Shown here: positions 45,002-53,743 of the stretch, in pieces
How positions within the stretch are numbered: the stretch's first letter is position 1
Layout: each line of letters opens with the position of its first letter
From: Amaricoccus sp.
Lineage (GTDB): Bacteria; Pseudomonadota; Alphaproteobacteria; Rhodobacterales; Rhodobacteraceae
Assembly: GCF_017993425.1 (NCBI RefSeq)
Contig: NZ_JAGOMQ010000014.1
Coordinates: forward strand, 30,974-94,973
Reading direction: 5' to 3'
Length of the DNA stretch: 64,000 nucleotides
Notes under the pieces: model-generated
Told to the model about the DNA's origin: nothing
Seen by the model: the letters and a program-made list of their open reading frames with translations, nothing else
Database searches by the model: none
Translations under genes and position numbers: made by a program

Positions 45002-46045
45002 ATGGCTGGCTTGGGCAAGCGTCCGTCGATCGGCATGGTGGCGAGCCTCGCCGGCGTCTCGGTCGCGACGGTGTCGAACGTCCTGAACCGCAAGGCGAGC
45101 GTCTCCCCGGAGATCGCGGAGCGGGTCCGCGCCGCCGTCGACGCGCTCGGCTACGTGCGCGACCAGCGCGCCGCGCGGCTGCGCTCGGGCGAGTCGCGGC
45201 TCGTCGGCGTGATCGTCCCCGACCTGACCAACCCGATGTTCGCCGCCTTCCTCTCGACGCTGGAGCAGCGGGCCCGGCTCGACGGCTACGACCTCGTGGT
45301 GGTCTCGGCGCACAACCAGCCGGGCGAGGAGGCGCAGCGGCTCCGCCACCTGCGGGGCTGGCGGCCGGCGGGGCTGATCGTGATCCCCTGCGACGGCGCG
45401 CTCGAGGAGCGGCTGCCCCCGGGCCTCGCGGTGCCGATCGTCGTCGCCGACCGCATTCCCGACGCGCCGGGGTTCGATCTCGTGGCGGTCGACAACGCCG
45501 CCGCGGCGGCGACGCTGGTGCGGCGCCTGGCGCGGCAGGGCTGCCGCGACTGCCTCGTCGCCGGGACCAGCCTGCGGATCAGCAACGTGCGCGAGCGCTG
45601 GGAGGGGGCGCTCGGCGCGGCGGGAGGGATGCGGCTCGACCTCGTCGAGGTCGGCTTCGAGGATCACGCCCCGCCGGCGCTGGAGGCGCGGCTGCGGGAG
45701 GAGGTCCCGGACGCGGTCTTCTGCCTCGACCACGAGACCACGCTCGCGGTCTACCAGCTCGCGGCGCGGCTCGGGATCGCCGTCGGGGAGGACCTCGCCT
45801 TCGCGAGCTTCGACGAGATGGAATGGATGCGCCTCGTCACCCCGCCGGTCTCGGCGGCCCGCCAGCCGGTCGAGGAGATGGCCGAGCGCGCCTGGCGGTT
45901 GCTCGTCGGCCGCATCGGCGGCGACGAGGCCCCGCCCGAGCGGCTGCGCCTGACCTGCGCGGTGACGTTCCGCGGCTCGACGTCGCTCTGGACGCCGGGC
46001 CGGACCCTAAGACCCAGACGACCCATAACCAGCATCGGAGGATGA
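45002..46045 (+). CDS. LacI-family transcriptional regulator
   Basis: 347 residues. N-terminal HTH and hinge: PSIGMVASLAGVSVATVSNV, LNRKASVSPEIAERVRAAVD and YVRDQRAARLRSGESRL, then a periplasmic-binding-like effector domain (GVIVPDLTNPMFAAFLSTLE, LAFASFDEMEWMRLV). A G-rich stretch precedes the ATG. The stop is 5 bp before the ABC substrate-binding gene, so it heads a seven-gene sugar operon. Palindromes with the same core occur in its promoter, upstream of the FGGY kinase at 55.3 kb and upstream of lpxI-denD. Confidence 0.92.
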   Translation: MAGLGKRPSIGMVASLAGVSVATVSNVLNRKASVSPEIAERVRAAVDALGYVRDQRAARLRSGESRLVGVIVPDLTNPMFAAFLSTLEQRARLDGYDLVVVSAHNQPGEEAQRLRHLRGWRPAGLIVIPCDGALEERLPPGLAVPIVVADRIPDAPGFDLVAVDNAAAAATLVRRLARQGCRDCLVAGTSLRISNVRERWEGALGAAGGMRLDLVEVGFEDHAPPALEARLREEVPDAVFCLDHETTLAVYQLAARLGIAVGEDLAFASFDEMEWMRLVTPPVSAARQPVEEMAERAWRLLVGRIGGDEAPPERLRLTCAVTFRGSTSLWTPGRTLRPRRPITSIGG

Positions 46046-46050
46046 CGCCC

Positions 46051-47055
46051 ATGTCACTGACGCGACGGACCCTGCTCTCCAGCGCCGCCGGCGGGCTTCT
46101 CGCGAGCGCGCTCGCCGGCTCGCTCGCCCTGGCCCAGGACAAGCCGCAGATCGGGGTGGTGGTGAAGATCGGCGGCATCCCGTGGTTCAACGCCATGGAG
46201 GTCGGCATCAAGAAGGAGGCCGAGGCGACCGGCTCGGACGCCTGGATGGTCGGCCCGACCCAGGCCGACGCCGCGCAGCAGGTGCGCGCCATCGAGGACC
46301 TGATCGCCCGCGGCGTCGACGTGATCGGCATCGTCCCGAACGACAGCGCGGCGCTCGCCCCCGTCCTCGGCCGCGCCCGCGACGCAGGGATCAAGGTGCT
46401 GGCCCACGAGGGGCCGGACCAGGAGAACATGGACTGGGACTTCGAGCTGACGACGATCGAGGCCTACGGGCAGGCGCACATGGATCTGCTCGCCAAGGAG
46501 ATGGGCGAGGAGGGCGAGTACATCGTCTATGTCGGCTCGCTGACCGTGCCGCTGCACAACGCCTGGGCCGACGCGGCCATCGCCTACCAGAAGGAGAAGT
46601 ACCCGAACATGACGATGCTCGGCGACCGCTTCGGCGTGGCCGAGAGCGTCGACGAGACGATCAAGACGACGCAGGACCAGATCCGCGCCAATCCGAACCT
46701 CAAGGGCATCCTGACCTTCGGCTCGCAGGGGCCGATCGGCGCGGCGCGGGTGCTGGAGGATCGCGAGCTCGCCGACAAGATCGCGCTGGTCGGCGGCTTC
46801 TCGCCCGGGCAGGGCGTGAAGTACGTCAAGAGCGGCACGATCCGCGGCGGCTACATCTGGAACCCGATGACCGCGGGCGAGATGTTCGTGCAGCTCGGCA
46901 ACCTGCTCGCCGCCGGGCAGGAGCCGACGGACGGGATGGAGATCGTCGGCGTCGGCCCGGTGAAGGTCGACCCCGAGACGAGGATCATCCAGGCCCAGAA
47001 GCTCGAGTCGCTCGACAAGGAGAACATCGACCGCCTGGTCGAGCTCGGCCTCTGA
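46051..47055 (+). CDS. Sugar ABC transporter substrate-binding protein (RhaS/LsrB-like)
   Basis: 334-residue periplasmic binding protein. The signal peptide MSLTRRTLLSSAAGGLLASA has a twin-arginine (TRRTLLS), so Tat export is possible. Peripla_BP_4 features: IGVVVKIGGIPWFNAMEVGI, AIEDLIARGVDVIGIVPNDS, ITFGSQGPIGAARVLE-like core and GGYIWNPMTAGEMFVQLGNLL. It resembles the LsrB/RhaS group. ATG at 46051 fits the GGAGG spacing better than one 9 bp earlier. Ligand inferred to be a free sugar such as apiose or a deoxy sugar. Confidence 0.88.
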   Translation: MSLTRRTLLSSAAGGLLASALAGSLALAQDKPQIGVVVKIGGIPWFNAMEVGIKKEAEATGSDAWMVGPTQADAAQQVRAIEDLIARGVDVIGIVPNDSAALAPVLGRARDAGIKVLAHEGPDQENMDWDFELTTIEAYGQAHMDLLAKEMGEEGEYIVYVGSLTVPLHNAWADAAIAYQKEKYPNMTMLGDRFGVAESVDETIKTTQDQIRANPNLKGILTFGSQGPIGAARVLEDRELADKIALVGGFSPGQGVKYVKSGTIRGGYIWNPMTAGEMFVQLGNLLAAGQEPTDGMEIVGVGPVKVDPETRIIQAQKLESLDKENIDRLVELGL

Positions 47056-47064
47056 CCTGACCCC

Positions 47065-47089
47065 GCCGCCGGCCCACGCGGCCGGCGGC
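47065..47089 (+). terminator. Intercistronic hairpin after the binding-protein gene
   Basis: GCCGCCGGCC-CACGC-GGCCGGCGGC, a 10-bp stem 9 bp after the stop and before the ATPase gene. Such attenuating or RNA-stabilising stems keep binding proteins in excess over the membrane parts. Confidence 0.5.
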
Positions 47090-47113
47090 CCCATCACCCG
47101 GGGATACGCGAGC

Positions 47114-48604
47114 ATGGACGAACGACCGTTCCTGCGCCTCAAGGGCGTCTCCAAGCGTTTCGGCGGCGTCCACGCGCTGACCGACATCGACTGGGACGTC
47201 CGCCGCGGCGAGGTCCACTGCCTCGTCGGCGAGAACGGCTGCGGCAAGTCGACGCTGATCAAGGCGATCGCCGGCGTGCATCCGCCGAGCGCCGGCGACA
47301 TCGAGATCGACGGCGTCTCGGTGCTGCCGCTCGACCCGGGCAAGGCCAAGGCGCTCGGGATCCAGGTGATCTTCCAGGACCTGTCGCTCTTCCCGAACCT
47401 CACCGTCGCCGAGAACGTGGCGATCGAGGCGACCATGGGCCCGGCGCTGAAGCCGGTCAGCCGCGCCGAGATGCGCCGGCTCGCCGCCGCGGTGCTGAAG
47501 CGGCTCGATTTCCCGATCGACCTCGAGGCCCGCGTCGCCGACCTGCCCGTCGCCGAGCGGCAGATCACCGCCATCGCCCGCGGCCTCGCCGCCGAGGCGC
47601 GGCTGATCTTCATGGACGAGCCCACCGCCTCGCTGACCCGCGCCGAGGTCGACCGCCTGCTCGCCATCGTCAAGCGGCTGCAGCAGGACGGCATCGCCGT
47701 GGTCTTCGTCTCGCACCGCCTCGACGAGGTGGTGGAGATCGCCGAGCGCGTCACCGTCATGCGCGACGGCCGCAAGGTCGGCACCTGGCCCGTCGCCGAG
47801 GTCGACCAGCGCCGCATCGCCAACCTGATGACCGGGCTCGAGATCGAGCACGGCGTCGTCGCCCGCGACATGAGCGCCGCCGAGCCGCTCCTCGTCGTCG
47901 ACCGGCTGTCGCGCGCCGGCGAGTTCGCCGACGTCAGCCTGACGCTGCGGCAGGGCGAGGTGCTCGGCATCGTCGGCCTGCTCGGCTCCGGCCGCACCGA
48001 GCTGGCGCTCACCCTCTTCGGCATGAGCCGCGCCGAGGGCGGCAGCATCGAGCTCGGCGGCCGGGCGCTCGCGCTCGCCTCCAACCGCGACGCGGTGCGG
48101 GCGGGGATCGCCTACGTCTCCGAGGACCGGCTCTCGCTCGGCGTCGTGCTGCCGCAGTCGATCGAGGACAACATCATCCTCGCGGTGATGAAGCGGCTCA
48201 CCGACCGTTTCGGCCTGATGACCGCCGCCAGCCGCCGCGCGCTCGCCGCGGAATGGGTCCGGCGCCTCGCCGTCAAGATCCCCTCCCTCGCCAGCCCGGT
48301 GCAGACGCTCTCGGGCGGCAACCAGCAGCGCGTGGTGCTGGCGAAGTGGCTCGCCACCCGCCCGAAGGTGCTGATCCTCGACAGCCCGACCGTCGGCGTC
48401 GACATCAAGAACAAGAAGGGCATCTACGACGTCGTCGCCGAGCTCGCCCGCGACGGGGTCGGCATCATCCTGATCTCCGACGAGGTGATGGAGGTCTTCG
48501 CCACCTGCGACCGCGTGCTGCACATGCGCGCCGGCCGCATCGTCGGCGAGATGGTCCCCGGCGCCGTCAGCGAGCACGAGATGGAGGAGCGCATCTATGC
48601 CTGA
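47114..48604 (+). CDS. Sugar ABC transporter ATP-binding protein, two NBDs
   Basis: 496-residue RbsA-type ATPase. NBD1: Walker A GENGCGKSTLIKAIAG, Walker B LIFMDEPTASL, His-switch VFVSHRLDE. NBD2: the degenerate Walker A GLLGSGRTELALTLFG (Arg for Lys, normal for the family), signature LSGGNQQRVVLAKWLA, Walker B VLILDSPTVGVD. It overlaps the first permease by 8 bp. Confidence 0.94.
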   Translation: MDERPFLRLKGVSKRFGGVHALTDIDWDVRRGEVHCLVGENGCGKSTLIKAIAGVHPPSAGDIEIDGVSVLPLDPGKAKALGIQVIFQDLSLFPNLTVAENVAIEATMGPALKPVSRAEMRRLAAAVLKRLDFPIDLEARVADLPVAERQITAIARGLAAEARLIFMDEPTASLTRAEVDRLLAIVKRLQQDGIAVVFVSHRLDEVVEIAERVTVMRDGRKVGTWPVAEVDQRRIANLMTGLEIEHGVVARDMSAAEPLLVVDRLSRAGEFADVSLTLRQGEVLGIVGLLGSGRTELALTLFGMSRAEGGSIELGGRALALASNRDAVRAGIAYVSEDRLSLGVVLPQSIEDNIILAVMKRLTDRFGLMTAASRRALAAEWVRRLAVKIPSLASPVQTLSGGNQQRVVLAKWLATRPKVLILDSPTVGVDIKNKKGIYDVVAELARDGVGIILISDEVMEVFATCDRVLHMRAGRIVGEMVPGAVSEHEMEERIYA

Positions 48605-49619
48605 GCCCGCAACCGCCGCCTGGGCGAGGGCGCGCCGCCGGCCGGAGCTGTGGCTCCTGCTGGTCATCCTGATCGTCGGCGCGATCTTCAGCCTCGCCGC
48701 GCCCGGCTTCCTGACCCTGCCGAACCTCATCGACCTGCTCGAGACCTATTCCGTGCAGGCGATCATCGCGATGGGGCTTTTCGTCGTGCTGGTCTCCGGC
48801 GGCATCGACATCTCCTTCGCCGCCACCGCCTCCGTCGCGCAGTACTGCGCCGCGCTGCTCGCCGCCCGCCTCGGCCTGCCGGCCCCGCTCGTCATTCTCG
48901 CCGGGCTCGCCATCGGCGTCGGCCTCGGCTGCCTCAACGCCGCGCTGATCCACCACCTGCGCATCACCTCGATCATCGCCACGATCTCGATGATGAGCGT
49001 GTCGTTCTCGCTCCTGATGTACTTCTCGGCCGGCCGCTCGATCTACGACCTGCCGGACTGGTGGACGGGGCGCGTCGTCTTCTACCGCGCCGAGCTCGCC
49101 TCGGGCGACATCGTGCGCATCACCCTGCCGATCGTCGTCATGGCCGCGGTCACGCTCGTCACCTGGGCGCTGATGACCCGCGCCTCGATCGGCCGCCAGC
49201 TCTACGCGCTCGGCGGCAACCCCGAGGCCGCCCGCCGCATCGGCGTCAACGTCGGCCGGCTCACCTTCTTCGCCTACGGCTATCTCGGGCTCCTCGCCGC
49301 GCTCGGCGGCATGGTGCAGGCGCACCGCGTCGGCGAGAGCGTGCCGAACGCCATGGTCAACACCGAGCTCGCCGTGCTCTCGGCGGCCGTCCTCGGCGGC
49401 GCGAGCCTCACCGGGGGCATCGGCACCGTGCCGGGGGTGCTCCTCGGCATCGTGCTCCTCGCCATCCTGCAGAACGGGCTGAACCTGCTCGGGGTGTCCT
49501 CCTACTTCTTCCAGATCGTCATCGGCCTCGCGATCCTGATCTCCACGGCGATCACCGTGCTCTCCTCCCGCCGCGGCCGGCGGCACCGCACCCTCGACGA
49601 GGCTCCCGCCCATGGCTGA
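48597..49619 (+). CDS. Sugar ABC transporter permease 1
   Basis: 340-residue BPD_transp_2 (RbsC-type) inner-membrane protein with about nine hydrophobic segments (LWLLLVILIVGAIFSLAAPG, GLFVVLVSGGIDISFA, LAVLSAAVLGGASLTGGIGT). ALGGNPEAARRIGVNV is the conserved ATPase-contact loop. It overlaps both neighbours by 8 bp. Confidence 0.93.
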   Translation: MPEPATAAWARARRRPELWLLLVILIVGAIFSLAAPGFLTLPNLIDLLETYSVQAIIAMGLFVVLVSGGIDISFAATASVAQYCAALLAARLGLPAPLVILAGLAIGVGLGCLNAALIHHLRITSIIATISMMSVSFSLLMYFSAGRSIYDLPDWWTGRVVFYRAELASGDIVRITLPIVVMAAVTLVTWALMTRASIGRQLYALGGNPEAARRIGVNVGRLTFFAYGYLGLLAALGGMVQAHRVGESVPNAMVNTELAVLSAAVLGGASLTGGIGTVPGVLLGIVLLAILQNGLNLLGVSSYFFQIVIGLAILISTAITVLSSRRGRRHRTLDEAPAHG

Positions 49620-50637
49620 CACCTCGGCTTCCGAGCCCGCCGGGCTCCTGCGCTTCTTCCGCGGCCTGCCGGGCGGCCATGCCGGCCTGCTCGCGCTCCT
49701 CGTCGCGATCCTCGTCCTGTTCGCCGCCGTGGTGCCGAACTTCCTCAGCCGGCCCACGCTGAACTCGTTCATGTACCAGCTGCCGCTCCTCGGCCTCCTG
49801 TCGCTCGCCATGGTCGTGCCGCTGATCACCGGCGGCCTGAACCTGGCGATCATCGCGACGACGAACCAGTGCGCGCTGCTGATGGTCTTCGTCATGGGCG
49901 CGCTGGTCGGGCCGGACAGCGGCGGGGCGGCGACGCTCGGGGCGATCCTGCTCGCGATGATCGCAGGGCTGGCGCTCTGCCTCGTCATCGGCCTCGCGAC
50001 GGGCGCCCTCGTCGCCTATACCGGCGTGCATCCGATCCTCGTCACCCTCGGCACCAAGTCGCTGATCGACGGGGTCAGCATCTACCTGACCCGCGGCATG
50101 GCGCTCTCCGGCGTGCCGCCGCGGATGTCGGCGGCGCTGAACGCCACCTTCCTCGGGGTGCCGCTGATCTTTCTCCTCCTCGTCGTCGTCGCCATCGCGG
50201 TCGGGATCATCCTGCGGCGCACGCCCTTCGGCGTCGCCTGCCGGATGATCGGCTCCAACATCGAGGCGACGCGCTACTCGGCCATCGACACCCGCCGGAC
50301 GCTGGTCGGCGTCTATGCGATGTCGAGCCTCACCTGCTTCTTCGCGGCGCTGGTCATGCTCGCGACCTTCAACTCGGCGAGCGCCGACTACGCGCAGTCC
50401 TACCTGCTCGTCACCATCCTCGCCGCCGTGCTCGGCGGCGTCGATCCGTTCGGCGGCTTCGGCACCGTCTCCGGCCTGATGATCGCGCTCGCCATCCTCC
50501 AGGTGATCTCCTCGGGGCTCAACCAGTTCGGCATCTCCAACTACCTGACGGTGGCGATCTGGGGCGCGACGCTGATCGGCGTCGTGGTGGCGCAGACCTT
50601 CGCAGCCAGGCTGCCGTCGCTCCGGAGGGGCAAGTGA
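49612..50637 (+). CDS. Sugar ABC transporter permease 2
   Basis: 341-residue RbsC-type permease, forming a heterodimer with permease 1. It has LSLAMVVPLITGGLNLAIIA, CRMIGSNIEATRYSAIDTRR (contact loop) and LVTILAAVLGGVDPFGGFGT. Its TGA overlaps the GTG of the FGGY kinase (GTGA). Confidence 0.93.
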   Translation: MADTSASEPAGLLRFFRGLPGGHAGLLALLVAILVLFAAVVPNFLSRPTLNSFMYQLPLLGLLSLAMVVPLITGGLNLAIIATTNQCALLMVFVMGALVGPDSGGAATLGAILLAMIAGLALCLVIGLATGALVAYTGVHPILVTLGTKSLIDGVSIYLTRGMALSGVPPRMSAALNATFLGVPLIFLLLVVVAIAVGIILRRTPFGVACRMIGSNIEATRYSAIDTRRTLVGVYAMSSLTCFFAALVMLATFNSASADYAQSYLLVTILAAVLGGVDPFGGFGTVSGLMIALAILQVISSGLNQFGISNYLTVAIWGATLIGVVVAQTFAARLPSLRRGK

Positions 50638-52016
50638 ACGTCGCCGTCCTCGACGTCGGCAAGACCAACGCCAAGCTCTATGTCGTGGGGCCGGACGGGG
50701 AGATCCTCTCCGCCGCGTCCACGCCGAACCGCCTGCTCGACGGGCCGCCCTACCGCGCCCACGACCTTGCGGGGCTCGAGGAGTTCCTGCTCGCGTCGCT
50801 CGCCGAGGCCGCCACGCGGTTCCCGATCGAGACCATCGTGCCCTGCGCCCATGGCGGCAGCGGCGTGCTGGTCGGGGCGGACGGCCCGGCGATGCCGATG
50901 ATCGACTACGAGCAGCGCCTGCCCGACGACGTCGCCGCCGCCTACCGGGCGGAGGCCGACGGCTTCCGCGAGCGCGGCGGCAGCGCGATCATGCTCGGGG
51001 CCGCCCATGCCGCGCGCCAGCTCCTGTGGCTGGAGCGGAGCTGGCCGGAGGCGCTGGCCGCGGCGGAGGCCTACCTCGCCACCCCGCAATACTGGTCGTG
51101 GCGGCTCTCCGGCGTCCGCGCCGACGAGGTGACGAGCGCCGCGGCGCAGTCGCATCTCTGGTGCGCCTCGGCGGGCCGCCCCGCCGCCATCGTCGCCCGG
51201 CGCGGCTGGGGACGGCTGATCGCCCCGATGACCCCCGCCTGGGCGACGCTCGGCCCGCTCCGCCCGGAGATCGCGGCGCGGACCGGCCTCTCGCCGACGA
51301 CGCGCGTCCTCTGCGGCATTCACGATTCCTCGGCCAACCTCTACCGCTACCAGGCGGCCGGCCTGTCCGACTTTGTGCTGATCTCCACCGGGACCTGGAT
51401 CGTCGCGCTCACCGACCGCACCGAGGGCTTCGACTTCGACGACGCCCGCGGCGGGCGGAGCTGCAACGCCGACGTGACGGGCGCGCCGGTCCCCGGGATG
51501 CTCACCATGGGCGGCCGCGAGTTCGCCGCCGTCGCGGGCGACGCGCCCGGCCCCGCGAGCCTCGACGCGCTGCGCCGGCTGGTCGCGGCGGGCGTGATGG
51601 CCGTGCCGTTCTTCGCCGGAGACGACGGGCTCTTTCCCGGCCGCGGCGGGCATGGCCGCATCCTCGGCGACCTCGACCCGGCCGACCGCTTCACCCTCGC
51701 CGTGCTCTACGCCGCGCTGCTGACCGCGGAGGTCCTCGCCGCCCTGCCGCCGGCGCCGCGGGTGGCGCTCGACGGGACCTTCGTCCGCGATCCGCTCTAC
51801 GGCGCGCTGGTGCAGGCGCTGCGCCCCGAGGCGGAGGTGCTGGTCAACCCCGCCGCCGCCGGCCACGCCGGCGGCGCGGCCCTCCTCGCCACGCACGAGA
51901 CCCGCGCCGGGCTCGCGCCGCTCGCCCTCGACCGGCCCGACACGGCCGGCCTGCCCGACCTCACCGCCTATCGCGCCGCCTGGCGCGACGCCCTGACCAT
52001 GGAGACCCAGCCGTGA
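50634..52016 (+). CDS. FGGY-family carbohydrate kinase (fuculokinase-like)
   Basis: 460 residues. GTG start with GGAGGGG 6 bp upstream. N-terminal ATPase motif VAVLDVGKTNAKLYVVGPDG, then CGIHDSSANLYRY (catalytic Asp), LISTGTWIVALT and VALDGTFVRDPLYGAL with NPAAAGHAGGAALLA. It groups with L-fuculose/rhamnulose-type kinases. With the class II aldolase and epimerase-like gene that follow, it would phosphorylate a ketose that is then cleaved. D-apulose is an attractive candidate given the apiose genes nearby. Confidence 0.86.
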   Translation: MNVAVLDVGKTNAKLYVVGPDGEILSAASTPNRLLDGPPYRAHDLAGLEEFLLASLAEAATRFPIETIVPCAHGGSGVLVGADGPAMPMIDYEQRLPDDVAAAYRAEADGFRERGGSAIMLGAAHAARQLLWLERSWPEALAAAEAYLATPQYWSWRLSGVRADEVTSAAAQSHLWCASAGRPAAIVARRGWGRLIAPMTPAWATLGPLRPEIAARTGLSPTTRVLCGIHDSSANLYRYQAAGLSDFVLISTGTWIVALTDRTEGFDFDDARGGRSCNADVTGAPVPGMLTMGGREFAAVAGDAPGPASLDALRRLVAAGVMAVPFFAGDDGLFPGRGGHGRILGDLDPADRFTLAVLYAALLTAEVLAALPPAPRVALDGTFVRDPLYGALVQALRPEAEVLVNPAAAGHAGGAALLATHETRAGLAPLALDRPDTAGLPDLTAYRAAWRDALTMETQP

Positions 52017-52702
52017 CACAATCCGACGATGCGCTTCGGCGCGAGATGGTGGCGATCTGTCGCGCCATGAACGCTACCGGCATCAACCAGGGGACCGCCG
52101 GGAACGTCTCGGTGCGCAACGGGGCGGGGTTCCTGATCACCCCGTCCTCGCTCCCCTACGACACGATGGAGCCCGGCGACATCGTGCAGATGTATACGGA
52201 CGGCAGCTATGACGGCGCGCGCCGGCCCTCGTCGGAATGGCGCTTCCACCGCGACATCCAGGCGGCGCGGCCCGACATCGACGCCATCGTCCATTGCCAT
52301 TCCGTCTACGCCACCACGCTCGCGGTCCACCACAAGGAGATCCCGAGCTTCCACTACATGACCGGCATCTTCGGCGGCACGAACATCCGCTGCGCCCGCT
52401 ACGCCACCTTCGGCACGCAGGGCCTCAGCGACGCGGCGCTGGAGGCGCTCGACGGGCGGCTCGGCTGCCTGCTCGGGCAGCACGGGCAGATCTCGCTCGG
52501 CAAGACGCTGGCGCAGGCGCTCGCCAATGCGGTCGAGCTCGAGACGCTGGCGCGCCTCTACGTGCAGGCGCTGACCCTCGGCGAGCCGCCGATCCTCGAC
52601 GACGAGGAGATGGCGCGCGTCATCCAGCAGATGAAGAACATGAGCTATGGCCAGGCGCCCGACCTCGACGGCGTCAACGACACCGCCCGCAAGCGCGCCT
52701 GA
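52013..52702 (+). CDS. Class II (zinc) sugar-phosphate aldolase, AraD/FucA family
   Basis: 229 residues, GTG start overlapping the kinase stop. Zinc site: catalytic Glu in RPSSEWRFHRDIQ, His pair in AIVHCHSVYATTLA and third His in GQHGQISLG. TAGNVSVRNGAGFLITPSSL is the phosphate/substrate loop. Cleaves a ketose 1- or 4-phosphate, probably to DHAP plus an aldehyde; FucA, RhaD and apulose-phosphate aldolases are in this family. An epimerase function is less likely beside a kinase of this type. Confidence 0.85.
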   Translation: MTQSDDALRREMVAICRAMNATGINQGTAGNVSVRNGAGFLITPSSLPYDTMEPGDIVQMYTDGSYDGARRPSSEWRFHRDIQAARPDIDAIVHCHSVYATTLAVHHKEIPSFHYMTGIFGGTNIRCARYATFGTQGLSDAALEALDGRLGCLLGQHGQISLGKTLAQALANAVELETLARLYVQALTLGEPPILDDEEMARVIQQMKNMSYGQAPDLDGVNDTARKRA

Positions 52703-52712
52703 GGAGACCGGC

Positions 52713-53621
52713 ATGACCACCCCCATCAAGAACAAGCTCGGCGTCCACGCCTTCGTCTGGGAGCACGGCTGGAGCCGCGAGCAGGCGACGCGCGCCATCA
52801 ACCAGAGCGCCGAGGCGGGCTACGACTTCATCGAGGCCCCTTCGCTCGACCCGTCCTCGATCGACCCAGCGGTGACGACGAAGCTGCTGGAGGCCGCGGG
52901 GATCGGCATCGCCTTCTCTATGGGGCTCGACTTCGAGAGCGACATCTCCTCGGGCGACCCGGAAAAGGAGAAGCGCGGCAAGGCCTTGCTGCTCGACGCG
53001 GTCTCGGTCTGCCGCGACTGCGGCGGCCATTCCATCGGCGGCATCCTCTATTCCGGCTTCGGCAAGTACTACTCCCAGCCGACCGCCCATGGCGTCGCGC
53101 GCTCCGCCGACATCCTGCGCGAGGTGGCCGAGGTCGCGGCGCGGAGCGACATCGACCTGTGCCTTGAAGTCGTGAACCGCTACGAGACCAATATCTGCAA
53201 CACCGCCGCGCAGGGCGTGGAGATGTGCAGGCGCGTCGGCGCGCCGAACGTCAAGGTTCATCTCGACGTCTACCACATGAACATCGAGGAGAGCGACATT
53301 CCCTCGGCGATCATCGACGCCGCGCCGCATCTCGGCTACTTCCACACCGGCGACAGCCATCGCGGCTACATGGGCTCGGGCACGATCGACCTGCAGGGGG
53401 TGTTCCGCGCCATCGTCCGGGCGAAGTACGAGGGGCCGATCACCTTCGAGAGCTTCTCGACCCGGGTGGTGGGCCAGCCGCTGGAGGGCATCCTCGGCAT
53501 CTGGCGCAACCTCTGGGAGGACGGGATGGACCTCGCCACCCATGCGCTGATGTATACGAAGGCCCAGCTCAAGGCGGCGCACGAGGTCGAGCGGCAGGCG
53601 GAGCGCAGCCGGCTGCCGTAG
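52713..53621 (+). CDS. Sugar isomerase/epimerase, TIM barrel (D-tagatose/D-psicose 3-epimerase-like)
   Basis: 302 residues of the AP-endonuclease-2 fold. Metal ligands are visible: Glu in LEVVNRYETN, Asp/His in KVHLDVYHMNIEE, His in YFHTGDSHRGYMGSGTID and Glu in ITFESFS. The layout matches D-tagatose 3-epimerases and related ketose/aldose isomerases. GAGGAG precedes the ATG. As the last gene of the kinase/aldolase operon it probably produces the ketose used by the kinase. An apiose-apulose isomerase is one testable idea. Confidence 0.83.
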   Translation: MTTPIKNKLGVHAFVWEHGWSREQATRAINQSAEAGYDFIEAPSLDPSSIDPAVTTKLLEAAGIGIAFSMGLDFESDISSGDPEKEKRGKALLLDAVSVCRDCGGHSIGGILYSGFGKYYSQPTAHGVARSADILREVAEVAARSDIDLCLEVVNRYETNICNTAAQGVEMCRRVGAPNVKVHLDVYHMNIEESDIPSAIIDAAPHLGYFHTGDSHRGYMGSGTIDLQGVFRAIVRAKYEGPITFESFSTRVVGQPLEGILGIWRNLWEDGMDLATHALMYTKAQLKAAHEVERQAERSRLP

Positions 53622-53672
53622 GGGCGGCGTCCCCCGAAATAACGGGAAAAAGGCAGGCTGGAATCGGGCTGG

Positions 53673-53702
53673 AAGGCGGCTGGAATCCGCCTTGCCACTT
53701 TT
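53673..53702 (+). terminator. Terminator of the lacI-ABC-aldolase operon
   Basis: AAGGCGG-CTGGAAT-CCGCCTT forms a 7-bp stem followed by GCCACTTTTT, the only clear U-tract terminator in the window, 51 bp past the epimerase stop. Confidence 0.65.
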
Positions 53703-53714
53703 TCACCGGGGCTT

Positions 53715-53741
53715 GACGCCCGGCCGCTCCGGCCGGGCGTC
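53715..53741 (-). terminator. Terminator of the minus-strand FGGY kinase
   Basis: GACGCCCGGCC / GGCCGGGCGTC, an 11-bp perfect stem with a 5-nt loop, 2 bp beyond the kinase stop. Confidence 0.6.
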
Positions 53742-53743
53742 GA

